Positions 35,701 to 55,500 are shown, numbered from the stretch's first letter. The stretch is DNA of 64,000 bases from Klebsormidium nitens (GCA_000708835.1 DF237030.1:124001-188000), one strand, 5' to 3'. Program-made: numbers and translations. The notes: generated from the letters alone by a model not told the origin.

Positions 35701-38700
35701 ACGTTGCAGTAACGTTCGAACCCGTCCATTCCCAACCACTCTACGAGGCTCAGATCGACCGCTCCCGACGCTTCTTCAGACGCCTTCCCGCTGTAAACGA
35801 CTTCGTACAAGTCTTGTACGTCTTCGGACAGCCGCTCGAGCCCTCGGACGCCCAGATCGGTGCCCAGAGTGAGCAGATACAAGCTGTGTTCCAAAAGGCC
35901 ACTTTTCGAGTCGATCGCCACCGCGCGAGCCTTGTACCACTCAGAGAGCTCGTCGCCCGAAGGCCAAACAAGGCCTTTGCTCAACTTCGCCAGCTCCTCC
36001 GTGCTTTCCGCTGCAGCAGCGGGTAGCGAGCCGCTTTTGATGGCCGCTAAGGTTTCCTCGGATTCGATCCAGTCGGGCCGTCGGGAAGTTGACGCAAGCA
36101 GCGGTCTCGGCCCAGGCAACAGGCTCCGGATGCTATAGGGAACCACAGTCTCGGGCATGGCGTCCAGAACCTCTAGCCAATCCTCAGCCAGGCTGTGGGT
36201 ATGCCGCTTGAGCAGGACCTCTAGAGGCCCTGCGCTGCAAGCCTGCGCAAACTGGACCGCCAGATCCTTTAAGCTTCCCGCCTGGAACGCTGCAAACTTG
36301 TCGGCCGAGAAGCGGTTGTTGTGGATCACCAGAAACGTCGCCAGAAGGTCGCTGCTCCGCAGCAGCTGCAGCCGCCGTTCTCGGAACCACCAGGCTTCCC
36401 CGTCCCCGCTTGACTGTGCCCCCGCAGCCTCGGCCACCTCCGGAACCTCTAGAGCTTCTTCCTCCACCTCCCACCCGTCCCCCTTTTCCGGATACCGCCA
36501 TTTGCCAGTCTCCTGCAGCCCGTACTGCAGTAACGCCCGCATCGCTTCCGCGGTTTTCGGAACCCGTCGCAAACACTCCCCGATAACCCACCGCCGGTCG
36601 CGTATCTTCCCGAGGTTGTCTCCGATGCTCGCGGGACCGAAGTCGGACCGCTCCCAGCGCGCCTTGTACGCGAGATCCGTGTCCAGGCTGTAAAGCTTTG
36701 CGAGGGAAAGCGCCGCGCCATACTCTTCGTGCCGGATGTGCACTGACATCATCTCCAGGGGCGAGCGCTCCACGAGTGACGTCAGCCGCCACGTACGGAT
36801 GGGCGGGGCGAGGGCGTCTGTTCGTCGGAACCAGCCGGAGAGGCGGCCGAGAATGCCGGCCTGAGAGGGCAAGAGAGCACGTTCAATAAACAACTACCCG
36901 ATATTGAGACAAAACCGAAAAATACAACGGGGAGGGACCGCGAAAAGAGCAAACGAGCAGGGATATATTTTTTGGGCGGCCGTCGACTGTCAATCGTAAA
37001 CATAAAGCAAGTGCCACAATTGGATTCCAGGAGCGCAATCAGGCGACCAGAAATTGAGCTCTTGCATACGTCTTAAAGATGCCGCCTACATATGGAAAGG
37101 CGTGACAACAGGATAACCAGTCGAAGACCGAACGATTTTGAAAAACTAATACTCTAGATGGATCGCAGGAGATGAAGGCTGCAAAAACTTGACGAAAGGC
37201 GGCAGCCAGGAGATGTTTAGTGACGAGCTCAGGGCGTCACACGAGCTCATGACGTCACACGCCGACCTTTCATCCATATAATCCAACCTTGAACTTACCA
37301 ACTTTGCGAAAGTCGTTGTCCATCTCAAAAGCATTGCCGATACGACTCCTGACCCGACAAGATATGCTCACCGGCGCAGTCGTCGTGGCTCCTTGCTGCA
37401 CACCCTCATCACGTTTCTCTCTCTCCTCCTCTATCTCCTCGATCCCGTCCAGTACAAAGGCCCTCTTTTTGACAACGCCAGTCACCCGCGGACTGGCTCC
37501 AAACTTCTCGGCAGACTCGCCCAGCATGTTTACAAGGCCCGGAGGCTTGCCCACTGTGACCGCGCCGTCTGCCCGCGACAGGAGCAAAGCATCGTCCGAC
37601 CACCACGCCACATCATGGACGTTCGCACTCGCTTCCGAGCCCCCCGACTGCGAGTTTTCCCCCGCTCCTAGTTGCAGAGGCGATGCAGACTCCCCCGCTG
37701 CTTGCCGTCTGGCAAGGGCCGTTCCGTCGTCGTCATCGGTTCCCGCGCCAATCTGAACCAGAGAAACGGGCCCTTTGCCCTCCGGACCCAAATTCAAGAC
37801 GCGCAGAGACTTCGACGAATCCAGGGTTGACACTTGGCACCCGTCAGGCGAGCAGAGCGCCTTCGGGAGGGCAGGAATTTGCGCCCAGGCGGGCCGGCGC
37901 AGGGTTTCGAAGCGGGAGGGTTTGACGGCGCCGGCAGAGAAGAGGAGACGGTGGAAGGGCGCAGAGGAGGTGAGGTGCCAAACGGACACTGAGAAGGGCA
38001 CACCTGGGAGAAAAAGGGGCTTGCGGTTAGATTGGGCGTCGCATTTATAAGCACACTAGTGAGATTGGGTCCTGAGGGCGGCTTGAAGAGGCCGATTGTA
38101 ACCCGTCCGATGAATTCAAATTAGCTGTTCACACCACCCCTTTTGAGTGCAAGCGCACTTGCTGTGCCCGCTTTAATTCTTAGCGGCAGGACTGAAGGGC
38201 AGAAGGGGCAGAACATTTAGGCGACTGCTTAGACAAAACGTATGCAGTCCAATGTTGGTGGAACCCTGAGGACCCTCTGCAGGACAGAGGAAACACAATC
38301 CAAGTGTATGCTAGCCTTGACGAGTGGCTCTGGGCTTTGTTGCTGAGATATGAGAACACTGAGCGGATGCTCACAAGGCCACCCAACCGCTTGGTACACT
38401 CGACATTAGCTGACCCCCTTTTCTTCTTGACTTGCGTAAGGAACATCATTTGCGTCTCATTGACCAGAAACACAGGGTGCCAAACATTCAAACCCGCTTT
38501 ACTCAAGAGTCAGACATCAGCGAATCTTCAGATTGTCAAACAAAAAATCGATCTTATGTCACTTAATGTGAAACTCACTCTGTCCAGAGGCGTCGGTGAA
38601 GCATCCTGGCCCCAGCACTGTCGCCGTTGACTGGCTCGCACAGTAGGCGAGGCAGAATGCCCCTTTTGGGTGCTGTTCGCGCATGTCGATTTGAGGCCGG

Positions 38701-40483
38701 TAGTACTCGGAAGTGAGAGAAGACAGCTGTCCAGTGGCTGGAGACGCTGCCTCGAACGGTGTCCGCCAGAGGATGGCCTCCTTGCCAAGCGCCAGAAGCT
38801 CAGGCCTGACAAATACGGAGCGTAAGATAAGATGATAAAATGAATTGCTATCGGACAAAAAAGACCCCCGCTGCAGGAGTGAGTCAGAGTCAAAAATTGA
38901 AGCGCCAAACGACGTTTGTATTTATGGTTTGTCGTATCAAGGTGGGTCTGGCAAATCCGTGGCTCTTACTTGGTCACAATAGTATTGTCAAATACATCTG
39001 AGGAACAAGCGGCGAGCAAGGGCAAAACCAGGGACAGCCCTCCAGAAGGCAAGGGGGCATAGGGTTACATGCAAATCGAGATCTGCGACCACTACCGAAG
39101 GCCCTAGTATCTCTACAGAAGCAGAGTGCTTATTACGAGTATCACGTCGACGTTGTGAAATATCCCCCCTGAGAGACAGTCAGTAGACCCATTAGTAATT
39201 GGCTGTTAGTGCCACTATACCAGACACGGTCTCAGTCACTTGCAACTTCACATGAACCCTTTGCACAAACAGAAAGGCCTTCGAAAAAGATCTGCAACAC
39301 CCACCCTTTTGCTTTGGCAGGGGCCGTCCCCCTAGCCCCATCCTGTCCCCCCCGCAATACAGCGCCAGCAAGCCCCCCCGCTTTGACCCATTCCGGCCGC
39401 GTGAGTTCTGCCTCTTCCTTGCCCCCCCGGTTGAGTATGTGGACAAACCCCGATGAGAAAGCCACTGCCAGACGCTCAGGCTCGACGCCGGCCGGGGTCC
39501 ACGATGCGTGAGTGGCTCGAATGACGGGGGCTCCGCGAGCTGGGCCGAGTGCAGAAGAAGCTGGACAAAGAGATCAGTCTTGTTTTAAAGTGTGCAGATG
39601 AATTATAGGTTGCCCTGTTGCTTGCCTACGAGCTGCAAATTGTTCGGACCGCTGCAGATGAGTGTTTGTAAGTTGGGGGTCTCTTTCTTTGAAGTTGTGC
39701 ACAGGTGGTGGTATGGAATCAAAGCTGTCTGAAGAGTCACCTTCACGATGAGAAGAATGTGACCCAAAATCGGACATCTGCATGTCATGGCAGCTTTTGT
39801 CTCTGCTTGTCTCTACTGATCACTAGGAGGCTTAGAAAGTAATTGACCACTCCTCCTTTCTTATAGTATGTTTCTAATCTGCCAATTGAAGTCAAAGGTG
39901 GCTGATATTCAGTCAAGCACAAATACACAACCACCACCATGACGAACATACCTTGGAAGCTGCCCTGCGATCTCTCAAAGTTGTCCTCCTCAGTAAAGAT
40001 GGATGCGGTTGCATCACGGACAAGCGCAACCGCTGTCCCCGATGATGATTGGATGGGCCACCATATAGTTTGTGACTCCTGCACGTTGAAGAAGAGAAAA
40101 GGAACTTGCAGAACCTGAAAGTTTTCCCAACGTGAAAAGAATGTCGAAGGAAACAGCTTGTGATTGTCACTTCAAGATGTGCGTGGTGCTGGTGCTGAAC
40201 GGCCAGCTTTGGCTGTCTTACAAGTGGATTATAGCTGCAGCAACTAGCAGCCATCACGTGATCCAATTTTTGAGACAGGGCTTTTTAGTATCGAGCGTGG
40301 CCAGGACCAGTCATTTGCGCGTTTTGCATTGCATGCTCCATGTAAGCCCCCATCACATGAGGGGCGGTTCTCAAGACCGGTCCAACACATAACCTCTTAC
40401 AGAACAATCCTTACCTCACCACCGTCTTGAGCAAGCTCTGTGTGCTCAAATATTTCGTATAGAAGACGCGCGTCAGCAGCCAT
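26763..40483 (-). CDS. MIP2: MIP2/NBAS-like ER-Golgi tether protein (WD40 + Sec39), 12 proposed exons
   Basis: Proposed exons: 40483-40415, 40078-39952, 39560-39305, 38805-38579, 38003-37299 (or 37288), 36860-35243, 34916-34444, 33911-33562, 32953-32761, 32164-30602, 30221-28219, 27681-26763. They give about 2,840 residues, longer than the roughly 2,370 of human NBAS and plant MAG2-INTERACTING PROTEIN 2. The N-terminal part has WD40-type strands (AVAFSSGFVHILN, HDVAWWSDDALLLS). The Sec39-type helical region starts near 36860 (LTSLVERSPLEMM...YGAALSLAKLYSLD). The C-terminal third has acidic, Ser/Gly-rich inserts. The family belongs to the Dsl1/NRZ complex that tethers Golgi-derived vesicles at the ER. 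All junctions agree in phase except the one after exon 5, where the strong donor G|GTAAGT is out of phase and the weak AAG|GTTGGA fits. Confidence 0.82.
32470..32760 (-). repeat. Two decayed copies of the 3' edge of MIP2 exon 32953-32761
   Basis: The exon end coding KDKEEALQMAL is repeated in the downstream intron at about 32618-32655 and more weakly at about 32480-32515. The intron word ACCATG...CCGGACAG(A/G)GGACG recurs at 32698 and 32545. The spacing is about 150 bp. Confidence 0.75.
33045..33100 (-). repeat. Near-identical copy of the start of MIP2 exon 32953
   Basis: The first ~52 bases of exon 32953-32761 with the CAG acceptor, coding SIDIRHARECLDLLPGN, are repeated about 145 bp upstream with one visible change (TATTGAC for TATCGAC). 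The copy is followed at once by GTGAGAGG, a plausible donor. It could therefore act as a small extra exon, though it would shift the frame. Confidence 0.9.
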
Positions 40484-40979
40484 TCCTGGAATCTGGGGCT
40501 GCACAAGGGGCTGCTCTACCTATTAATATTGTACTACATTGGTTTCAAGGGCGGCCTGGCCTTGAAAACAAAGGAAGCTAGAGTGTGGAGCCGGGGGCAT
40601 CCGCCACCTTTGAACTTCGTGCCTTCGCAAGGCACCACGTTTGAATATTTCACTGTGAGTTTGAGCAATTTTCTCGTGCTGAGTTTTTCCGCTGTCCGAG
40701 GCAGGCACGCGGAGGCCCGCTTACGCTAGATTCTGAAAGCCCGTGATGCTTGACACTGCTTGCACTTCTGCCATGAGACAATGTAGGTAGGTACCTCTGC
40801 TGCATGCAGAACTCTACTAGCGCATGAGCTAGGGAGGCAGTTGAGGCAATCCAGCAAGCTTCTGCATTTCAGGACCATGGCTCCCGGTTATCTAGGCAAC
40901 TTGTTGTTCTACATATTCTGATTTGTGAAGTAGCACCCTCACTTGGGCGGTCGAACGGCGGCCCTCCTTGTCTGCAGGC
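40484..40979. promoter_or_regulatory. Divergent promoter region, MIP2-like / Crinkler-like
   Basis: About 0.5 kb separates the proposed ATGs of two head-to-head genes. No clear TATA box is seen close to either start. A shared promoter is inferred from geometry only. Confidence 0.4.
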
Positions 40980-43562
40980 ATGGGGGTACTACCAGTTGTC
41001 AACTTTGTTTTCATGCGGTATGGCAGGGAGGTCGAACGCCGGAGGATAGCTGTTGCCCCAAGCACCACCCTTGGGAGCCTGAAGGTACAGTGGGCGAATA
41101 GAGCCCCGCAGAAGTATCCTGCAGGACTCAGTTGTTATTATGTGAACGTTGAATTGCCAGATGAGTGGCATCCTGCAGCTGGGGAAACGTACACTGTCAT
41201 TGCTGCAGATAGGAGCGATGCGCTGAGAAGAGTCGCTGAGGACGCATCGCAGATTCACCACAAAATCATCAATGCTGGCAGAAAGGATGGGGAAGACGGA
41301 GTGTCTGGCCTCCATGGTTGGCAAGTGCTTTATGCTCCGCAAGGGTTCAATCAGGACGGCCGCTTTCAAAAGGCTGGAGAAGCCAATGCTTATTGGGTGC
41401 TCCATAGGGAGTCGTTTGATGCTCTTGAGAGCGAGGTCCAGGGACTCCTCTTCGATTCACGTCCTTCTAGGAGCTCTTTCCTGTTGTGCGGCCCCATCGG
41501 CAAGAGTCACTGGGTCCTGGCATTTGTTAACAGCCTCATTAGAAGAGCTCATGACCGGTTGGTGGAGAACGAACAGCTGAAACGGGGGAGCGAACCTGCT
41601 GGAAAAACAGGACGAGAAGTCCGCTTTCGAGTAGTTCCGGTCCTGGACTGTCGAGAACTGCAGCACAACTTCACGCTGGCACTTGTAAGGGGGTTGTCCA
41701 TAGCTTTTGGAGATGATCAGCAAGCACTTGATGAGATCTGCCAACTAGAGACTGCAAAGCAGTTCCGAAGCTTTGTGGCTTGTCAGCCAGCAAGGGTGCT
41801 CTTTGTGCTCGACCAGTACGAGTGTGTCCTCGAACCGGGCAACGACACTCTGAAAGGATAAGTGGAGACGCTCTTGTTTGATCAGAGGTCTTTGCTCGTT
41901 GCTAGTGCTAGCAGTATGGCAGTGAGAAAGTTGGTTTCAGCTTCTCACAAGTACCACAAGTGGGTCCAGCTCGACCCCGCTCTCACAAAGGTAAGAATTA
42001 CCCATTACTAAATCCCAATTACCCTTGACTAAATCCCAAACAACAATCTTGAAAACTTGCATTACGTTCTTCTCTGGGCGGCCTTCATCTGGTGGTGGGA
42101 TTGATCCACCAACAATTCCCCTCCTGACTCGATCTATTGTGTCTCGTTTGCAACCAATCAAGGGGCAACGGAGTACAGATTTTGTCGGCAATCATTCGCG
42201 CGAGATGCTTTACCACTATCTTTGTCACAGACACGCTCTCATCAACTGTCTTTAGAGATCTGGCTGCTGTCTTGGTGGCCTGCGGCTGCTTCCATGACCG
42301 TTGACTCGAAAAGTGTCTGACGTTTACGACTGCGTTCAGCACAAGATGCTTGGCGCCACCAAGTTGCCCCTCATGTTTTGCCTAATCATGTGGGATAAGG
42401 ACACCCTTCTGACTGCTCCAACTGACCGCAACTTATCCATTTGCAGAAGGACCTGTTTGCTTGGAACCTGGTGTTTGGGACGAAGGCCGTGCTAACCGAG
42501 GAGCGATACCGGGACTGGCTGGAAATCCTGGACAGGAACCCGCTTCTGCTACATGCATGGTACACGACATGCAGGGAGGCAGGGGTACCCGTGCGGAGTA
42601 TCGAGGGTAAAAGTGAGGAGGAGGCGGCTGAAATATTGGAACAGGTCAGTCATGAAGGATGTCGTTACATAAGCAGTGGCAATTGTTGATGATATGCTTT
42701 TGCCCTTGTAATGATTGGTAGATCTTGAAAAAGGTTTTTGAAAGGAGAATCTTTGAGCGTCTGGCATGCCACTGTGAACCAGTCACAGCCCTGCGCCCTT
42801 CACTTTTCTATCCATGAACGACGGATTGTTCCAGCATTTCTACAGGTCTGCTAATCCGGGGCCGTTCAGAAGTTCCAACGCTTCTGATTGTTTGATGGGC
42901 TGGTCTATCTTGACGCTGTCCATCGTCTGATTCAGGCTTCGCGAGCAGCAAGGGCGGAGGTGGATGTCGAGGGTTCGGCGGGGGAAGTCTCTACAGGGAT
43001 TGAATGCGGTGGATGAGATAGAAAAAACGGGGCCGAGCAGGCGTTCAAGAACCAGACTAACTCTTCGAGAAAGCGGCAGCGCTATGAAAAGGGTTTGGTA
43101 GAAGATTACGGGGAATGGTCTGCTGAGGGGCGGAAGCCAGAGGCATGGCAACCAGGCCTTGGCCAATCGAAGCCTATCAGGGAGCCACGAGAGTTATCTG
43201 GTGAAGCAGCCTCAGGGGGAGGGGACGAGGGGATGTCTCGATGGCCTTCCTTTGAGGATCTGCATGCAAGGTTCCTTCAGCATGAAAACGTGCAACAAAT
43301 ATATGCCGGTTTCCAGAGAAGCTATGCAGAGGCAAAGAGCGAAGGAGAATTCTCGGTTAAAACGTGGAAGACGACGCACCTGGACCTACTGATGAGCGGC
43401 GAAAACTTTCAAAGGGTCAGTGGCATCGGCCGCATCTGTGGTCGGCACTTTGAGCTTGATAGGTCCGGGTTTCGAGCCAGACCTACGAGCACTTTGGTGA
43501 GGAAGTTCTTGGCGCGATTCCTAGAGCAAATAGCAGAGAGCGGGGACGACACTTCTGACTGA
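40980..43562 (+). pseudogene. Crinkler (CRN)-like P-loop NTPase with internal TAA
   Basis: Exon 40980-41990 starts MGVLPVVNFVFMRYG, a ubiquitin-like strand pattern as in Crinkler header domains. A shortened Walker A (FLLCGPIGKSHW) and a Walker B (RVLFVLDQYE) follow. The frame is broken by TAA at 41859-41861, after which the same frame stays coding (VETLLFDQRSLLVASASSM) to the donor at 41990. Exon 42447-42644 (KDLFAWNLVFG...WLEILDRNPLLLHAW) has the helical lid typical of these NTPases. A last open stretch, 43095-43562, may be the 3' exon; its start is uncertain. Crinklers are nuclear-acting proteins known from oomycete pathogens, with relatives in many eukaryotes including algae. The assignment is by motif, and activity is unlikely if the stop is real. 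Confidence 0.55.
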
Positions 43563-44931
43563 GTCCGACATTGTTAGCTTTTGGATTAGTCAAAATCAAA
43601 TACCTGGGCCCGTGGCGGTGACCGGTGCAAGATCGAGATCATCTTGCTTCGACTTTTGTTTTATGCGATGTGGGTTTGGGCCAACCTCTGAAAGGTTTCC
43701 AGCACTGGCAACAAGCATACCTTGTAATCCATTTTGTGGAAAGGTTTCGACAAGCGGTGCGCGTGTTTGAGGGGACAACGACGTACATGGAGCTTCGTAT
43801 ATGTATATCCATGGCATCATCTCTCCGCGAGGCTCGCGGCTGCGCCATGGGCCGCATATCATATATGACTGCTACTAGCAGGCATGCAAAGAGCTGACGG
43901 TCACTATGATAAGATGAGGTGCTTTCAGATATCAGGTTTTGCACGGCCCGCGTGCAGCCGTCATTCGAGTTTATACGTCTCAATGCATGTGCTAATATAT
44001 ATACAAACCAGGCGCCATGAAAGTCCAAGAGTCATGCATGATCCCAGATGAAGCGCTTAATCCCGGCAGACGTGCCCCGCCCAACTCAACTTTTATATAG
44101 CTAACTAGAGTGCATGACAGCGAGCATGTCACTGATACTAGACGATCCGGCAGAATGATGACGGTGGTCACTACAATATAAATCGCCGGGCCGGCGGTAT
44201 GGCCCAACAGCCTGTCAAGCATGCCCGTTCTCGCGCCACCACCTTGAGTCTAGTATAAGATTTAAGACTTCCGACGGTGGGCCCGAGTCAAAATCTTACA
44301 ATACCCTTCTAGTGTTTGTCGATCCTGCCCTGCCGCCGCATCCTTCAATGCAACATGGGGTTATGAAGGATCACGACCAATCGATTGACGTTGCCGTCAT
44401 AAGCTTATTGCAGTTTCGATTCTCAGAGCGAGTCTGTAAGACCTGGTGAATTCCTCCATATTCTCGACGATCGGACGACAACTAGCGCTATATATACCTT
44501 CCGACCGTATGAGGCTGTAGAAGTCTTGAGAATGTTCCCAGTGCGTTCAAACGACCGCTTCCTGCACTGGCCAGCCTCCAAATCTAAAAACTTTCTTGCG
44601 GCATATACAAGATTCGTTTTTGCGCATTATGCGTGCTTGAATTACAACATCTTTGCCCGCATTCATTTGTGGACAACACAATTGGTCTGTTCAACCCAAA
44701 AGCACAGGAATCAACCAGTTGCCTAAGAAAACTACGTGTTGAGGTCGTCGACTGCTTCCCCTGCAACAGCAAGCGACGCGTTACCGGTCAGTATGATGCC
44801 TGGCTACTAACTTGCCATTGACATATCAAGCGGGCCCGACACTATCTCGCGTGAATCAAACCAGTGGGGCATTGAGGCTTTCAACGACAGCTTTCGAATA
44901 TGGTGACCGAGGATTGTTAGGGGGAACGCCG
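43563..44931. other. Intergenic, convergent Crinkler-like / beta-amylase
   Basis: About 1.4 kb, AT-rich with several TATATA-like words. No ORF with domain content. The 3' UTRs of both converging genes must lie here. Confidence 0.5.
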
Positions 44932-51499
<6,568 letters not shown>

Positions 51500-52509
51500 A
51501 GCGGACTCCCTTCAAGAAGATGGCGCTCGTGAAAGCCTTGGAAAGATCCTGTGAAGAAAAGCAAGGAGCAAAGCTGTTTTGGAGCTGATCCAAAGACTTT
51601 GGCCTGTGCAAAATGAGGGGCAAAATGAGGTGCACACGGCAGGGGAGATTCGGAATCAGGGCAACGTAGCAGAGACCGCCAGGTGTCCACCAGAATACGG
51701 CAGACGCTTCTTTGAGTGCCATTTGTCGTTCTCGTAGTGGCGTGAAGACATATGGTCATTGAGACTCTACAAGCCGTCGATTGTATTGCTCTGCAAGGTG
51801 TGCGTATCGCATCGCACGGTGCAGATGCTGGGTGGCGTTCGCAAACAAAACCCACCGGTTACGCGCGTTGTTTAACCTGAAGCGAACTTTGGCCGCCTTT
51901 TTCGACTTTGAAATTCTCAGCCATCATCTTTTCTCAGATTGCCTGGGCGGCGCCTGTCAGTGTCAGTGTAAGTAGTCCATCTTTGTCACACATCCAGCGT
52001 TGCTGCAGCAGATTGCAGCAGCATTGCGGCATTTCAATTGCGCAGCACGAGCAAGTCACATAGGCAGCATTGCATATTTGCAGGGTGTTTGTGTCTTGTG
52101 CGATCGCCAGTTTTCTTTGTCTGTTGCACTCCAATCACAAGATGCTTGTTCATCTATCGGTTTGGTTTCTGCGGAGCGCGGCACTTGTGACCGCCATTCC
52201 CCTAATGCTGAGGGGGGTGGTTCGCTTATGGCATCAGGGGATGGATCTCTTAACCATCTGGAGGACGGCAGGGCCCGCCCTGGCCTCTCACATTAGGGTT
52301 TCACGAAATTAGGGTTTGAACAAGATCCTGCTCACCAACAATCCAAAGAAGCAATTTCACAACGGCATCAGTGGCTCAAGCAAGCTATCCTTACGTACTC
52401 AAGCAGCGAGTGGGTGATCAGAGGCGGAAGCCTTGAGAGAACGAAATCATGCAATCAAGTAGGGAGGGCACATGATGATCATTCTTTAGAGAGAGTAACC
52501 ATCCTAGCA
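51500..52509. promoter_or_regulatory. Divergent region beta-amylase / DRC5
   Basis: About 1 kb between two head-to-head genes. It holds short ORFs without domain content and, 200 bp before the DRC5 ATG, a pair of telo-box-like motifs listed separately. No TATA box is obvious. Confidence 0.45.
52293..52317 (+). promoter_or_regulatory. Tandem telo-box-like motifs
   Basis: TTAGGGTTT occurs at 52293-52301 and again at 52309-52317, seven bases apart, about 190-215 bp upstream of the DRC5 start codon. In land plants this motif (telo-box, AAACCCTAA) in 5' regions binds Myb-type or Pur-alpha factors. A role here is inferred. Confidence 0.45.
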
Positions 52510-55500
52510 ATGGCAGAACCGCGCCTCAGTGAGAGTGGGGCCCCCATCCCCCAGGAGAAGCCCGCCACTCCGGGCCTCTCTCGACTCAGCACCTCTCGTT
52601 CCCCGCCCCCAGACAACCCCACGTCAGAGGCTTCTAGAAAAGCCACCCCCACGCCACCACCTGGAACCGCCCCAGGCACTCAGAGCAACCCCTTCTCACG
52701 CCTCAGGTCTCTCTCCCGGCGGCCGTCCACCCAGCCAGGCCCTGCCGGGGGCGACGCAGACGAATTAGCAGGGAGCAATGGGGCGGCCGAGCGGGAAACA
52801 AGGCCCCAGCGGCCATTTATCGTGCCCCAGCTGACAGAGCTGTGCGTGAACACGATTTCGGCCAGCTTTGAGCAGCGACCGACGTTTGGGAAGATGCCGG
52901 ACAAGTTTGTGAAAGCCGTGACGAAGCGGGTGGCGCTGGATCTGCCGCTGGAAGTGGCGGGCCAGGTGAGGGCTGTGAGCTGAGATAAACGATGATCGCT
53001 CGAGGATTGAGCTGGTCACTAGATGATCAAAGAGCATACGGCAGAATATGCCAGCTGACTCTCAATTTTCTTTCACCATTCCGTTCACTGTCGAAGTGTT
53101 ATTGTGAGCTGCAGGGTTGTTATGAAAGGGAGATGAGGACGAGCAAGTTTGATCATAATGAAGGACTCGGGGTTGCTAGACGTCGAGGTCGATCAGGACC
53201 ATCAGGATCCTGATGTATGCCAGAGTAACGAGACCTTGCTCTGCACCTTTTTGATTGCTGATCATCGAACCCAGCTCAGTCCCGAATAAAAACTTACAGA
53301 AGCCACCAGGAAAGTCCACAATAAAGCTGTCTTATCAATAGAGGGTGGCTTACAACTTAGCATAGGGTCAACATGTTAGCTTATCTTTCATATCTGCCGC
53401 AGGCCAATAACGAACAGCTTGCTTCTACCAATTATTGAGCTTTCATTCCCTCCACCACATCAACTTGCATATACGATGTTCAATCAGTTGCTTGAACAGG
53501 CGCCATGATCCATGCCGGTTTGCGCAGCGAATGCAGAGAATCTGTCTTCGGCCGAGCAATTGTCACTCAGCTCGTTTATGGTTGAGCCTGATTGTTCCTT
53601 TTACGTAAGTGGAACACGGAACAGACTTTGAGGATCCAGATAGACCTTCATCCTGTCGATCTCTCCAGCTGATCGAGGATGAGGACTACTGGCGCAGGCG
53701 CACTGCGCTGCGGTGGCGCAACTGCGACGTGAGTGTCCTGGGAAAGACGTGGAAGCAGCTCTATATGGAGCGGAACCTAGAAGCTGCCCTCGAAAGGTGA
53801 GGCTCTGTTTATTCACCCTTTTTTGGACACTTTGTCTTACTGTGCCGTTTGTAGCGAATGCTAGTTCGGCTCGGCGATGCACCTAGCGGTGAGCTGCTTC
53901 AATTGCGGGCCAGGTGGGTATCAGAAACCGAGCCCGTAGGAACGCAAGCAGAACGGGAAGATTTCCAGCTGCTTTCCTTCCGAGGTCGTGCAAAACAGTG
54001 TTGAGATTCGAAGCCGCACCTTAAACTGAGGACTGTCTACGTCAAGCGTCTGCTTTTCCTAAACGGGGGTATTTTTGAGCTTCCCTTCTACTCTGGGTGC
54101 ACCAGGACTCGAGCGTTAGTGGGCAGGGTAATCTGCTTGGAGCAGCTGACCATCTTGAGCCCGGACCTGGCATCGAAGCAGCTCGGAAGCCTGCTTTAGG
54201 CTGACAGAAAATGAGCCCGGAATGACTTTCGAACCAGCTTCGAAGCCTGCTGAAAGGAACCATGATCGATTCGAGCTTGCTCGTTCTTTGATGTTGTGCT
54301 GATGCAAAAGATCGATGTTGCGCGCTTCGACCGGAATTTCTTCCAAATACCGCAAAGAATCCTGACCCTCATTCTTCCAGACGGTCGCCCTCTTCCAAAT
54401 CGCTAACCGTTATCTCAACAAGCCTCGCTTCGTAGCATCCGCTGCTTTCGTGAACATAGAGGAATGCACATGTTTCGAGAACATCATCCAGCCTCCTTGT
54501 AACGCCAAAGACTATTCGCCGCCGTTCCGGTTCGACTATCCGTTCCGCTTTGCAGTTACGACCCCGCCGTGACGGAACTGGAGTCCCTGCGGCAACTCGT
54601 CGCATTTGCGGCGCCCTTTGTGCAACAGCTGGTCATCAAGCAGCTGCCGTCGCACCTGGACCTGGGCATTCTTTTCGAGGGGTTCCTCGGAAAGTGAGCT
54701 CGTTTCACTGCTGATTCTTGTCTGGTAAAAAGAAGAGTTAGCCATGTTCTTTCCCTCGGAGATTGAAAAGCTCTCGCCATATGTCCGCTGTAGAGGACAC
54801 ATTGGAGCTTCGCCAACCGAGGCTCCGCTTGGATCGGGGTTCTCGGAAAGACAGTCCTTTCCTCCTCACAGCAAACAGAACTCGTCCTCCCAATGCAGCG
54901 TTCTCCAGTCGCTGTCCGTTTCATACGGCCTCCGCAATGTGGGCATGGACTACACGAGCGACCTATTCGGCATGAAGCTGGCCGACTGCCGCGCGCTCGC
55001 GGCCGCGCTCCCGCGCGCGCGCGCGCTCACCGCCCTGGCGCTCGCGAACGACGTCCTGGACGACGACAAGGTCAAGGCGCTCGCGGCCGGGCTGGCCGAC
55101 AACCGGACGGTTACCAAGCTTGACCTGAGCCATAACAAGGTGGGTTCGCGACAGTAGCTGGTCAGGCGAAGTAACTGCGTCTAGTTTGCGGGAAAAACAG
55201 CGGTGAGACCCAACTCTGCAGAAGTCAGATGTTTCTGCTATGAAATCACGGTTTGCAACGAGAAGACAGAAGAGCACTAAATTTGGACTCTGTGTAACCC
55301 GGAAAAAGAATGAGGTTTCTCGACGATCGTTTCGGCCTAAATGGAGATGCCGGCTTTTGCAGGGCTGCACTCCTTTCAAGGAGATTTTGGATTAAGCAAT
55401 TGCTTATTGTAGGCTTTCCAGATAGAACTTTCAACATCGTAATGTTGCTCGCTATTTGGAAAGTTCATCTTCTTCGAGATCTGGCTCTTGACTTACAGAC

